In this document: positions 9,171 to 17,226 of the stretch, piece after piece
Numbering within the stretch: the first letter of the stretch is position 1
How the letters are laid out: each line of letters starts with the position of its first letter
Assembly: GCF_011064595.1 (NCBI RefSeq)
Contig: NZ_JAALJI010000003.1
Span: 310,001 to 374,000 of the forward strand
Direction: 5' to 3'
Source: Paludisphaera soli
GTDB lineage: Bacteria > Planctomycetota > Planctomycetia > Isosphaerales > Isosphaeraceae
Length of the DNA: 64,000 bases
Position numbers and translations under genes: made by a program
Notes under the pieces: generated by a model
The model's input: only the letters and a program-made list of their open reading frames with translations
The model's database searches: none
Told to the model about the DNA's origin: nothing

Positions 9171-9722
9171 TCAAGGCGTCGGGGCCGGCGTCGCCGTGGG
9201 GGGCTCGCCGTTGACCTCGCCGTCGACCGGCGCCCCGTCCAGCTCCTTGGCCCGCTGCTGCGCCTTGGCGAGATCGAGCACGCCCAGGAGCTGTTGCGTG
9301 AAGACGAAGTTCTTTGGGCCGAAGATCTGGTTGGCCCGGGTGTTGTCCAGGTGGGCGAAGACGATCTCGCAATCGGCCAGGAGGTCCCCGCCCAGGAACG
9401 CCTTGGCGTCGACCACCGCACCTTCCGAGCGGAGGTCCGTCAGGGTCACCTCGTAGATCAGCTGATCGCCGGCGCAGGCCACCCCGAAGAACTCGGCGCG
9501 GGGGATCTTGGCGAGCACCACCTTCTCCGTGAAGCCCCCCGCCTCGCCGACCAGGATCCCGCCGGTCTGAGCCAGCCCCTCGATGATGAGCGAGGCCGGC
9601 ATGACCGGGTAGCCCGGGAAATGGTCGTGCAGGTGCTCCTCGGCGAGGGTCAGGTTCTTGATCGCTCGCGCGAACTGACCGCTCCGAAACTCCGTGAATT
9701 TGTCGATCCAGATCCATCGCAT
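9171..9722 (-). CDS. FabZ-like 3-hydroxyacyl-ACP dehydratase (second copy)
   Basis: A 183-residue hotdog-fold protein starting at ATG 9722. The FabZ active-site helix is recognisable: His34 in 'HDHFPG' and Glu48 in 'IIEGLAQ', 14 residues apart as in FabZ. The usual 'MPG' is 'MPA' here. The C-terminus carries about 25 extra residues rich in Pro/Ala/Thr that are likely disordered. It should dehydrate 3-hydroxyacyl-ACP to the enoyl-ACP, or be a hotdog partner for the other dehydratase of the cluster. It sits between the acyl carrier protein gene and the ketosynthase pair, all on the minus strand. Confidence 0.85.
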   Translation of the reverse strand: MRWIWIDKFTEFRSGQFARAIKNLTLAEEHLHDHFPGYPVMPASLIIEGLAQTGGILVGEAGGFTEKVVLAKIPRAEFFGVACAGDQLIYEVTLTDLRSEGAVVDAKAFLGGDLLADCEIVFAHLDNTRANQIFGPKNFVFTQQLLGVLDLAKAQQRAKELDGAPVDGEVNGEPPTATPAPTP

Positions 9723-9887
9723 GGTCGAACGCGCCGCCAGGCAAAGGGGGGGAAGGAAGGAGAAGGGCCGGCCGTCCGGCCCGCGATCACCCGGAGACGC
9801 CGACCACGCCCGCGCGGATGGACGTGAGTCCACCCGCCGCGGCGTCGCGCGGCCCGTCCGCCTTTCGGGACGGCCGTCAGCCCTGGA

Positions 9888-10274
9888 TCAGGCGCCGACC
9901 TTGCTCTGCACGTACTGCACGAGCATGTCGACCGTGTAGAGGTCGCCCATCTTCTCGACGTCGGGATCGGCCTCGAACTTCGAGAGGTCGGCGAAGGGGA
10001 GCCGGGCCTTCAGCTCGGAGACGCCCTTCGACGTCAGGCGGCCGTCGGCGATCCACTCGGGGTCGGCGACCAGGTTCTCCGGGAACAGCTCGCCCCGGGG
10101 GATCTTGATCCCGAAGTTCCGCTCGAGGCGGAAGACGATGTCGAGGAAGTCGATCGACTCGGCGCCCAGGTCGCCCTGCAGGGTGGACTCGCGGGAGACT
10201 TCCTCCTCATCCACTCCCAGCGCGTCGACGAGAGTGGACTGGACCTTCTCGAAGATTTCTTCGTATGCGGGCAT
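9888..10274 (-). CDS. Acyl carrier protein, extended form
   Basis: A 128-residue carrier protein. The phosphopantetheine Ser is at position 40 in the 'GAESID' motif (instead of the common DSL), within an amphipathic helix 2 that ends 'VFRLER'. The first 85 residues follow the four-helix ACP plan; the rest is a charged tail not found in housekeeping AcpP of about 80 residues. The start is ATG 10274. It lies between two FabZ-like genes and upstream of the ketosynthase pair, so it is probably the dedicated carrier for the chain built by this cluster. It needs a 4'-phosphopantetheinyl transferase encoded elsewhere. Confidence 0.87.
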   Translation of the reverse strand: MPAYEEIFEKVQSTLVDALGVDEEEVSRESTLQGDLGAESIDFLDIVFRLERNFGIKIPRGELFPENLVADPEWIADGRLTSKGVSELKARLPFADLSKFEADPDVEKMGDLYTVDMLVQYVQSKVGA

Positions 10275-10642
10275 GTCATCCTCAGGATTTAGGGGAACAC
10301 GGGCTCGCACTCGATCCACGGCGAATCGGGGACGCGGACGGGCCTTCGATCAAGTCGGCTCACTTAATCGTCGGCGAGATCGAGCGGCGAACTTCAAGGG
10401 GGGTGGGTCGCAGGGTGGAAGCCCGATTCGCTTGGGGGGCGTTCCCGGATCCTTCGGCCGGAATCCGGGGTCGTCCTCGATTGTCCAGAAAATCGGGAAT
10501 CCTTGCAACCTCATCACGCTCAAGCAAGGATACGACCGGAATGGGCAAGATCGGCGAAGATTTCCGGCGCGTCCCCCGGGCTGTTTAACGACCTTGCGGG
10601 CTGGGGCGGTCGCGACTGCCGCGACGGCCCACGTCCTGCCGA
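10275..10642. other. 368-base intergenic stretch inside the acyl-chain cluster
   Basis: No convincing coding frame, tRNA or terminator was seen between the ACP and first dehydratase genes. The part next to the ACP start is the leader of that gene. The length suggests a separate promoter for the ACP-to-GH3 part, but I could not place a -35/-10 pair with confidence. Confidence 0.4.
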
Positions 10643-11170
10643 TCAGACCGACTTCGCCGCGGCCGGCTCGGGCGTCCGCGAGATCGCGCGGGCCCCGACC
10701 GAGCCCTTCCGGAGCGTGACGTAGAGGTCGCGCAGGCCGGCGACGATCTGGGCGTCGGTGTTGTGGAGCAGCGGATTCTTGTCGCGCAGGTTGTACCGCG
10801 TCAGGACGATCCGCCCCTTGACCATCTCCTGCCCGTCGATCACGCCCACCCCCTTCAAGGTGGCGTCGGTCGCGTCGCTGGACACCAGGTCGATCTTCAG
10901 CTCGAGCTGGCGGCCCGGCTCGACGAAGCTGCCGTACTTGATGGTCTTCGCGAGCTTCAGCACGATGATGCTGTGAGCGAAGTCCTCCATGTCCCGCAGC
11001 AGCCAGGCCCCGGCCTGGGTCAAGGCCTCCAGCATCAGCACCCCGGGCATGACCGGGAAACCCGGGAAGTGGTCGGCGAGATATTCCTCGGCGAGCGACA
11101 GGTTCTTCACGGCATGCAACGAACGCCCGGGTTGGACGTCGAGGATCCGATCGATCAGGACGAAACGCAT
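10643..11170 (-). CDS. FabZ-like 3-hydroxyacyl-ACP dehydratase (first copy)
   Basis: A 175-residue hotdog-fold protein. His34 ('ADHFPG') and Glu48 ('MLEALTQ') form the FabZ catalytic pair, with the intact 'MPGV' turn between them. It is about 25 residues longer than typical FabZ at the C-terminus. Its sequence is clearly related to the second dehydratase of the cluster, with the same residue numbering of the catalytic pair, so the two look like an old duplication that could form a heterodimer. It is the first gene of the minus-strand block and lies behind a plausible promoter about 100 bases upstream. Confidence 0.88.
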   Translation of the reverse strand: MRFVLIDRILDVQPGRSLHAVKNLSLAEEYLADHFPGFPVMPGVLMLEALTQAGAWLLRDMEDFAHSIIVLKLAKTIKYGSFVEPGRQLELKIDLVSSDATDATLKGVGVIDGQEMVKGRIVLTRYNLRDKNPLLHNTDAQIVAGLRDLYVTLRKGSVGARAISRTPEPAAAKSV

Positions 11171-11268
11171 GGAAGCTCCCGAAAGCTAGAAGGCGGAGAC
11201 TCAAGGGGCTCGACTCTCGAGCCGTCCGGGACCGGGGCGCCGGGGGAGTTGGCGGGTGGCGACCCGGC

Positions 11269-11298
11269 ATTTTACTCCCGGGAGAGCCGGGCTTACAA
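11269..11298 (-). promoter_or_regulatory. Candidate promoter of the ketosynthase/dehydratase cluster
   Basis: On the minus strand there is a -35-like TTGTAA (11298-11293), an 18-base spacer and a -10-like TAAAAT (11274-11269), about 100 bases ahead of the first dehydratase start. TAAAAT matches the sigma-70 consensus at five of six positions, TTGTAA at four. It stands out in a GC-rich region. Promoter activity is inference. Confidence 0.42.
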
Positions 11299-11475
11299 GG
11301 ACCGGTCGATGGTCCTCGGACTCGGCGTCAGGCCGCAACTCTTTCGAGGAACCATACAACCTGGGGACGACCGGTCAAATCCGGCGAGGCCCCCGGGCGG
11401 CCGATCGCGCCGCGGGTTCGGGCGGACGGGGTTGGGCGGGGCCCTTTTCAACTAGGAAGTCCCCGCCCACCCCCT

Positions 11476-11481
11476 TATACT
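11476..11481 (+). promoter_or_regulatory. Candidate -10 box for the PD40 protein gene
   Basis: TATACT lies 90 bases before the ATG at 11572, in the 401-base divergent region shared with the acyl-chain cluster. No good -35 is visible at 16-18 bases. Apart from this and the opposing candidate promoter near 11270-11300, the divergent region shows nothing recognisable. Confidence 0.3.
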
Positions 11482-11571
11482 TGAAGCGCGTCGTCGTCAC
11501 GCCGGGCGATCGACGCCCGGCCCGGACGCGGAGTCGGACCGCGTCCCCGTCCCGGCGGAGGCTTTCGGATC

Positions 11572-13626
11572 ATGTTGTCGAGCCTGGTCGGCCTCTCGCA
11601 CGTGCTGTCGGCCGCCCTCGCGACGGCCACATTCGGCGCCCCGATCGACTGGTCGAAGGACGGCAAGTGGATCGCCCATCTCGCCGTCGCCTCGCCCGAC
11701 GCCCCCGCCCTGCCCCCCGACTGGATGCTGACGCCGGGCGGAGCCGCCGCGAGCGCCGACGCCTCCGCCGCGGGGAAGTCCTACCGCCTCTGGGCCACGC
11801 GGGTCGAGGGGAACGAGTCGGTTTTGATCGAGGAATCGGCCCATCCCCTGTCGTCGCCGACCTGGTCGGCCGACGGCCGGTCGCTCGTATACGGTCGGTT
11901 CGTGCCCTTCGAATCCCAGGGTGGGTCCGCCCTGCGGGGGCGGTACGAGGTCGTCGTCCAATCGGGCCTCGATCGAAAACGTTCGGTCGTGGTGCACCCC
12001 GGCCTGGAGCTGGACGCCGCGGCGCTCGCGGCCCTGAGCCTCCAGAAGCCGGCGATGAACGTCGACGGCCGTCGAGTGGCCCTCGTCAGGCCCGGCGGCG
12101 ACCCCGCAGTCTGGATCGTGGGCATCGAGAGCGGCCTCGTCACGACGGTCGAGGGTGCCCGGTCGCCCGCCTGGTCCCCCGACGGCCAGCGTCTGGCGTA
12201 CCTTCGCCCGAATCCCGGACCGAACGGCGAGGCGGCCGTTTCACTCCACCTGCTGGGGGTCTCCGGCGGTGAGCGGCTGCTGAGCGGCGACCCCTCGCTG
12301 ACCCCCTCGGCTCCGGTCTGGGGGATCGACGGCCAGTCGATCCTGATGCTGGCCGCGCCGATGCGCGGGCCCTTCCGTCACACCCAGGTCGATCTCATGC
12401 GAATCAGCCTGGAAGGCTTCAGCGCCCGGATCTCGACCCTTGAGGCCGCAGCCCCCGCTCCGGTGAACGCCCCCCAGCGATTTCGGGGGCCGATCACCCA
12501 TTTCGGCGAGCGGCCGCCGGCCCTGCGCGTCGATCTCGCACTCGACGGCGAGCAGGAGCAGGGGGCCTGCCTGATCGAGTCGGACGGCCACGATCAGTCC
12601 GTGAAGTGGTACAACGTCCGCACGCAGAATACTTTCAAGAAGATCCACCCGCTCGACGCCGGCCTCCGGCTCGCCTCCCCGTCGCTCTCCCCAGACGGCC
12701 AGACGCTGGCCTTGCGGGTCGATGACGGCAGCGTCGCGGGCCTCGCGTTCCTCTGCGACCTGAACACGGAGGCGATCACGCTCCTCGCCCCGGACGAGGC
12801 GACCCGAGAGCGATGGCTGGACCGCCTCGCCGCCTGCGCCGTCGACCATCTCCAGACCTGGCTGCCCATGACGGCCGGCGACAGCACGACCGTCCGCGCC
12901 ACGGTTCTCCCCCTCATGGCCGAACTCGGCGGCATCCATCCCCGTCAGTACCGTCTGCAACGGATCGCGAAGTTCGCGCTCTCGCTGCTCGATGATAAGG
13001 CGAGCGACAGTGTCGGGGACCGGTCCGGGGTCTACCGACTCTTCTTCAGTTACCTGAACCGGGATTACGACTCGGCCGAGCGGCATCTCGCCGCCGTGGA
13101 GGCCTCGGCCGACGATCCCGCCGCCCGCCTCCGGTGGCTCTGTCTTCGGGCCCAGGTCCTCCTCGGGCAAGGCGAGTTCGAGCGGGCTCGGGGCCTGATC
13201 GCCTATCTCGATCGCGAGACGACGTCGCGCACCCTGACTCTCGAAGACTCGCCCATCGGCCCGGCCCTGACCGGCGTCCCCAGCCCCGAGAACGTCTGGG
13301 CGAAGCACCTGGAGCAAAAGTCCGGCCCCGGCGCCCTTCAACGGGCGCAGACCGGCCTGGACGGGCTCGACGTCGAAGACGGCCGCGACCCCCTGCAGGG
13401 CCTCGATCCGGCGGAACGGCTGCCCAACCTTCCCTTCGCCCCGAATCCGGGCCTCGGCAGGGATCTCGAACCGATCGCGCCCGACGAGTTCGGCGGCCAG
13501 GCCCCACAGCGTCCCCGCCGTCGAATCTTCATCGAGCCTCAGGATCCGGGCGAGGGGCCGGCGGGAAGGCCGTTCCGGGCCCCGACGCAGGTGCCTCCCG
13601 TCCTGCGACTCGAAGTCGAGGGTTGA
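11572..13626 (+). CDS. PD40/TolB-like beta-propeller protein
   Basis: A 684-residue protein with repeated propeller blades of the PD40/TolB type: 'WSKDGKW' (residues 23-29), 'WSADGRSL', 'WSPDGQRL', 'WGIDGQSI' and 'LSPDGQTL', spaced 60-110 residues apart. A short hydrophobic N-terminus (residues 1-23) may be an uncleaved or weak signal. After about residue 430 the protein becomes helical, including a TPR-like stretch ('YLNRDYDSAERHL', then 'GQGEFERARGLI'), and ends in a Pro/Arg-rich tail. Its function is unknown; PD40 propellers usually mediate protein binding in the periplasm. It ends three bases before the convergent M28 peptidase gene. Confidence 0.72.
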   Translation: MLSSLVGLSHVLSAALATATFGAPIDWSKDGKWIAHLAVASPDAPALPPDWMLTPGGAAASADASAAGKSYRLWATRVEGNESVLIEESAHPLSSPTWSADGRSLVYGRFVPFESQGGSALRGRYEVVVQSGLDRKRSVVVHPGLELDAAALAALSLQKPAMNVDGRRVALVRPGGDPAVWIVGIESGLVTTVEGARSPAWSPDGQRLAYLRPNPGPNGEAAVSLHLLGVSGGERLLSGDPSLTPSAPVWGIDGQSILMLAAPMRGPFRHTQVDLMRISLEGFSARISTLEAAAPAPVNAPQRFRGPITHFGERPPALRVDLALDGEQEQGACLIESDGHDQSVKWYNVRTQNTFKKIHPLDAGLRLASPSLSPDGQTLALRVDDGSVAGLAFLCDLNTEAITLLAPDEATRERWLDRLAACAVDHLQTWLPMTAGDSTTVRATVLPLMAELGGIHPRQYRLQRIAKFALSLLDDKASDSVGDRSGVYRLFFSYLNRDYDSAERHLAAVEASADDPAARLRWLCLRAQVLLGQGEFERARGLIAYLDRETTSRTLTLEDSPIGPALTGVPSPENVWAKHLEQKSGPGALQRAQTGLDGLDVEDGRDPLQGLDPAERLPNLPFAPNPGLGRDLEPIAPDEFGGQAPQRPRRRIFIEPQDPGEGPAGRPFRAPTQVPPVLRLEVEG

Positions 13627-13629
13627 CCC

Positions 13630-14826
13630 TCAGAACAGGGTCATGAGGACCAGGCGGGCGGCCTGGATCATGCTCGATCGCTCCGAAGGCGTGACCACGC
13701 CTCGTTCAACCACGCCTTCGAGCGACTTGAGCGTGCTGGCGATCACGAAGCCCTGCGCGGCATTGATGCCGAGCAGGCCGCGGTTGGCGTCGAGGATCCG
13801 CAGGACGTCGCGGATGGTGACGACCTCCTCGATGGGGCGATCGATCTCATCATTCCAGCGCGGCAGCGAGGGGGCGTCGGCCGACCGGGCGATCACGGCG
13901 TGGATCAGCCGGCTGATCTCGGTGAGCTTCGGATAGTCGAGCGTATCCGGGGTGTCGCTCGGGGCATGGTAGCGCGGATTCTCGCCGGTGCTGAAGAACA
14001 GGAACGGGATCTTGCGGCTCCGGAACGGCCCGTAGTCGCTACGGTTCAGCACCAGCAGGTCCGCCCCCAGGATGCCAAGCGTGAGCGGCTTCCCGGCCAC
14101 CGCCTCGAACAGCCAGGGCCTAAGCGTGGGGACGTGCTCGGTCCCCATGACGAAGACGAGATCCTCGCAGACCCCGCCGAGCGACCGACCGATCATGTCG
14201 GCCGTGACGAACAGGTCGACGCCCTCCAGCGGGAACGGCGGATTCGCGGCGAAGTACCGCGAGCCGTAGAGCCCGACCTCCTCCTGATCGAAGGCGACGA
14301 AGACGACCGAGCGTCGAGGTCGGACGCCCGACTCGACCAGGGCGCGGGCCGTTTCCATGAGCATCGCTACGCCGGAGGCGTTGTCGTCGGCCCCGGGGTA
14401 GAGGACGCCCCCGCGTACGCCGAGGTGGTCGTAATGGGCCGAGACGATGACGCAGCGATCCTTCAACTCGGGGTCCGACCCCTTCAGGATCGCGCCGACG
14501 TTCCGCCCGGGCGCGTCGACCGGGGGCGCGGCCGGGACTTCCTGAGTGAACCGCCCCTGGAAGAGCGGCTCCAGGCCGAGCCGGCGGAACTCGTCGGCGA
14601 TGAGGGCGGCGGCCTTTCGGGCCCCTTCCCCGCGTCGCCCCTCGAACTCCGGCGAGGCCAGCAGGCGGACCCAGCGTTCAAGCTCGGGGCGTTCGGGGCG
14701 GACGGGCTCGGACGCGCCGGCCGGGGAGATCGCCAGGGCCGCCGCGATCGTCGCGACCGCGAGCCGGAGTGCCGTCGGGACGACCCGCGGCGAGGACCTG
14801 AAAGGGCGAATCGGCGCGTCGTGCAT
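13630..14826 (-). CDS. M28 family zinc aminopeptidase, exported
   Basis: A 398-residue peptidase beginning at ATG 14826; a longer in-frame reading begins upstream, but the Arg-containing, Ala-rich signal peptide (about residues 12-38) fits this start. The M28 metal ligands are present in order: His in 'SAHYDHLG', bridging Asp in 'GADDNASG', catalytic Glu pair in 'DQEEVG', Asp in 'TADMIG' and His in 'YHAPSDT'. It should release N-terminal amino acids from peptides outside the cytoplasm. About 90 residues follow the catalytic domain with no recognised fold. It is convergent with the PD40 gene and divergent from the small secreted protein gene. Confidence 0.88.
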   Translation of the reverse strand: MHDAPIRPFRSSPRVVPTALRLAVATIAAALAISPAGASEPVRPERPELERWVRLLASPEFEGRRGEGARKAAALIADEFRRLGLEPLFQGRFTQEVPAAPPVDAPGRNVGAILKGSDPELKDRCVIVSAHYDHLGVRGGVLYPGADDNASGVAMLMETARALVESGVRPRRSVVFVAFDQEEVGLYGSRYFAANPPFPLEGVDLFVTADMIGRSLGGVCEDLVFVMGTEHVPTLRPWLFEAVAGKPLTLGILGADLLVLNRSDYGPFRSRKIPFLFFSTGENPRYHAPSDTPDTLDYPKLTEISRLIHAVIARSADAPSLPRWNDEIDRPIEEVVTIRDVLRILDANRGLLGINAAQGFVIASTLKSLEGVVERGVVTPSERSSMIQAARLVLMTLF

Positions 14827-14931
14827 AACCGCTCCTCGATGGGGAAAAAGATTCGCGCAACCGCCGCCAGCCGGGATTCCGTGTGTCATCCTACTCCTGG
14901 ATTGGGTTGGTTCCCTACACGGAGGTGGAAC

Positions 14932-15264
14932 GTGTCGCGAGGCTCATGGATCACGGCGTTCGCGCTGGCCCTGGCGTTCATGCTGGCCGGCTCGGCGAAG
15001 GCTCAGGATTGGAACGATTACCTGCACTGGCCGTACGTGCCCCCGCAGGTCCCGGGGAACGGGTTCGAGTACAACGGCCTCTACGACGGCTGGTACAAGT
15101 ATCCCCGCGAGCAGCGGATCGTGCCCCAGATTCAGGGCCCGTACTACCGGAACTACTACGGCGGCTACCGCGTGCTCGACAAGTTCCGGCACCCCCACGG
15201 CTGGCACGACTGGAACAAGAAGAAGTTCTACAAGGGCAATCACTTCACCATGGACGTCTTCTGA
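14932..15264 (+). CDS. Small secreted Tyr/Trp-rich protein
   Basis: A 110-residue protein that starts with GTG at 14932, chosen because a perfect GGAGGTG ribosome-binding site lies five bases upstream and a signal peptide follows at once (hydrophobic residues 8-19, cleavage near 'SAKAQD'). The mature 86 residues are very rich in Tyr, Trp, His and Gly ('YNGLYDGWYKY', 'YYRNYYGGYR') and end with a Lys/Trp-rich tail. I recognise no characterised domain; similar small aromatic exported proteins occur in planctomycetes. Possible roles are cell-envelope or matrix binding, but nothing in sequence settles this. A strong terminator follows. Confidence 0.72.
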   Translation: MSRGSWITAFALALAFMLAGSAKAQDWNDYLHWPYVPPQVPGNGFEYNGLYDGWYKYPREQRIVPQIQGPYYRNYYGGYRVLDKFRHPHGWHDWNKKKFYKGNHFTMDVF

Positions 15265-15339
15265 TCCGGTCCAAGGATCGTCCGATCGGAAGGCCGGGCC
15301 GCATCCCCAGGATTCACGTCCGGGTTGCTCCCGACGGGA

Positions 15340-15386
15340 ACCGCCCCGCTCCCCCTCTCCCGGAGGGGGGGCCGGGGCGGTTTCGC
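15340..15386 (+). terminator. Rho-independent terminator
   Basis: ACCGCCCCG at 15340-15348 pairs with CGGGGCGGT at 15373-15381, with further C-tract/G-tract pairing inside, followed by a T-rich run (TTTCGCTTT). It lies 76 bases after the small secreted protein gene and is oriented to end it. Confidence 0.7.
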
Positions 15387-15417
15387 TTTCCCGGGCGCCG
15401 CGTCCGCTCCGGAGCGG

Positions 15418-16569
15418 TCAGCCCAGGCCGCGGGCGATCTGGTAGTACGCCTCGACGGCCGTCGTGACCTGATCGATCTCGACCCACTCGTCGCGGGTGT
15501 GCGCCTGGGCGATGTCTCCGGGGCCGAAGACGATCGCGGGGATGCCCACCTCCCCGAGCGGACCGGCGTCCGTGCCGTAGGGGACGCCGACGAGCGCCGG
15601 GGCCCTCCCGGTCGCCGCCTCGACGGCCTTCAGGAGCGGATCGAGCCAGGGCCCGAGCGGCGTTTCCAGCGCGGGCATCCGGCCCCAGGGCTCCTCGAAC
15701 TCGACCCCTTCAAGGCCCCCGGCTCGCGCCACGACCGCGGCCCTCGCCTGCTCGACGCAGCCTTGCCAGGTCTCGCCGGGGAGGATCCTGCGGTCGATCT
15801 CGATCTCGCAGAAGTCGGGCACGACGTTCACGCTCCGGCCCCCTTCGATCCGCCCGACCGAGAGCGTGGGCAGGCCGAGGCGGTCGTGCGGCGTCGAATC
15901 GGCCAGCTCGCGAGCGTGGCCCGCCAAGGCGTCCACGACGTGAGCCATCCGGTAGATCGCGTTGACCCCCAGGTCGGGCGTCGAGCTGTGGCAGGCGACG
16001 CCGCGGGTGCGGATCTTCCAGCGCACCGAGCCCTTGTGCCAGGGGACCAGGTCGAGCTTCGTCGGCTCGGCCACGATCGCCAGGTCGATCCCCTTCTGGG
16101 TCTCGGCCAGGAGGTCCGAGCCCAGGTGGGTGTACTCCTCGTCGACGGTCAGGGCGAGGACGACCGACGCCGAGCCGGCGGGCCTCTCGTTCCAGAGCCG
16201 GCGGAAGGCGAGCAACATGGCCGCCATCCCCGCCTTGACGTCGCAGGACCCCCGGCCATACACCCGTCCCCCTTCGACGCGGGGTTCGAACGGAGGGATC
16301 GTCATCCCCTCCACTGGCACGGTGTCCTGATGCACGTCGAAGAGGAGCCGACGCGCGCCCGGCTCGGGCGACTCGAAGCGGGCCAGCAGGTTCACCCGCC
16401 CGGGTGCCACGACCTGGCGCTCGACCGGGATGCCGGCCTCGCGCAGCCAGGCCTCGAGGAAACCGCCGATCCGGGCTTCATAGTACTCGGGCCCCGACAC
16501 CGACCTCCCCATCGGGTTCACGCTGGGGATGGCGATCAGGTCGGACAGCAGGCGGGTCGATTCGTCCAC
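15418..16569 (-). CDS. M20 family metallopeptidase / ArgE-DapE-type deacylase
   Basis: A 383-residue amidohydrolase of the M20 group. Metal-binding landmarks are 'DVHQDTVP', 'GRGSCDVKAG', the catalytic Glu pair in 'DEEYTH' and a C-terminal His in 'AQAHTRDE'. The central dimerisation lid domain is present (about residues 175-290). Members remove N-acyl groups or cleave short peptides (acetylornithine deacetylase, succinyl-diaminopimelate desuccinylase, carboxypeptidase G2); the substrate cannot be fixed here. It starts with GTG at 16569 with no strong ribosome-binding site. No arginine or lysine pathway genes are nearby; elongation factor P lies 93 bases upstream on the same strand. Confidence 0.85.
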   Translation of the reverse strand: MDESTRLLSDLIAIPSVNPMGRSVSGPEYYEARIGGFLEAWLREAGIPVERQVVAPGRVNLLARFESPEPGARRLLFDVHQDTVPVEGMTIPPFEPRVEGGRVYGRGSCDVKAGMAAMLLAFRRLWNERPAGSASVVLALTVDEEYTHLGSDLLAETQKGIDLAIVAEPTKLDLVPWHKGSVRWKIRTRGVACHSSTPDLGVNAIYRMAHVVDALAGHARELADSTPHDRLGLPTLSVGRIEGGRSVNVVPDFCEIEIDRRILPGETWQGCVEQARAAVVARAGGLEGVEFEEPWGRMPALETPLGPWLDPLLKAVEAATGRAPALVGVPYGTDAGPLGEVGIPAIVFGPGDIAQAHTRDEWVEIDQVTTAVEAYYQIARGLG

Positions 16570-16662
16570 GGGCCGCGCCCTTCCGGTCGATGGGATTTCA
16601 GCGGGACCGGCGCGACGTCGCGCGGTCCCGACCCTGTCGGCGTCGCGAGGCGACGTCGGTCG

Positions 16663-17226
16663 TCACTTCACGCGTTCCAGGTACTCGCTGGTCCGGGTGT
16701 CGATCCGGATCTTCTCGCCCGGCTTGATGAACGGCGGGACCTGGACCTTGAGCCCGGTCTCCAGCGTCGCTTCCTTGTACTGGTTGGTCGCCGTGGCGCC
16801 CTGGAGCGCGGGGGGCGTGTCGGTCACGCACAGCTCGACCGAGTCGGGGATCTCGATGGAGACCGGCTTGTCGTTGATGTACTTGACCGAGACCTTGCTG
16901 TTGGGCAACAGGAACTCCATCGCCGTCCCGATGATCTCGGGCGCGAAGTGGAGCTGGTCGTAGGTCTCGGTGTCCATGAAGACGTGCTCGTCGCCCGCCG
17001 AGTACAGGTACTCGTACGGCTTCGTCTCGACGTAGGGGACCTCGATCTGGTCCACCGAACGCAGACGCTTGTCGATCAGCGACCCCGAGTTCATGTTGCG
17101 GAGCTTGGTCTGGACCATGGCCCGGAGGTTGCCCGGGGTGTGGTGGGCGAAGTCGACCACGACGAAGTTCACGCCTTCCATCGTGATCACCATGCCGCGG
17201 CGGATATCGGTCGCTTTGATCATCAT
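16663..17226 (-). CDS. efp: Elongation factor P with Asn at the modification site
   Basis: A 187-residue EF-P of normal length with the KOW-like domain I, OB domain II and C-terminal domain III ('LETGLKVQVPPFIKPGEKIRID'-type ending). EF-P binds the ribosome between the P and E sites and relieves stalling at polyproline. The loop that carries the modified residue reads 'HHTPGNLRAM', so Asn33 occupies the place of E. coli Lys34; neither Lys nor Arg is available there. Divergent loop-tip residues are known in EF-P subfamilies. No modification gene (EpmA/B, EarP, YmfI) is seen nearby. The start is one of two consecutive ATGs at 17226 and 17223. Confidence 0.93.
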   Translation of the reverse strand: MMIKATDIRRGMVITMEGVNFVVVDFAHHTPGNLRAMVQTKLRNMNSGSLIDKRLRSVDQIEVPYVETKPYEYLYSAGDEHVFMDTETYDQLHFAPEIIGTAMEFLLPNSKVSVKYINDKPVSIEIPDSVELCVTDTPPALQGATATNQYKEATLETGLKVQVPPFIKPGEKIRIDTRTSEYLERVK

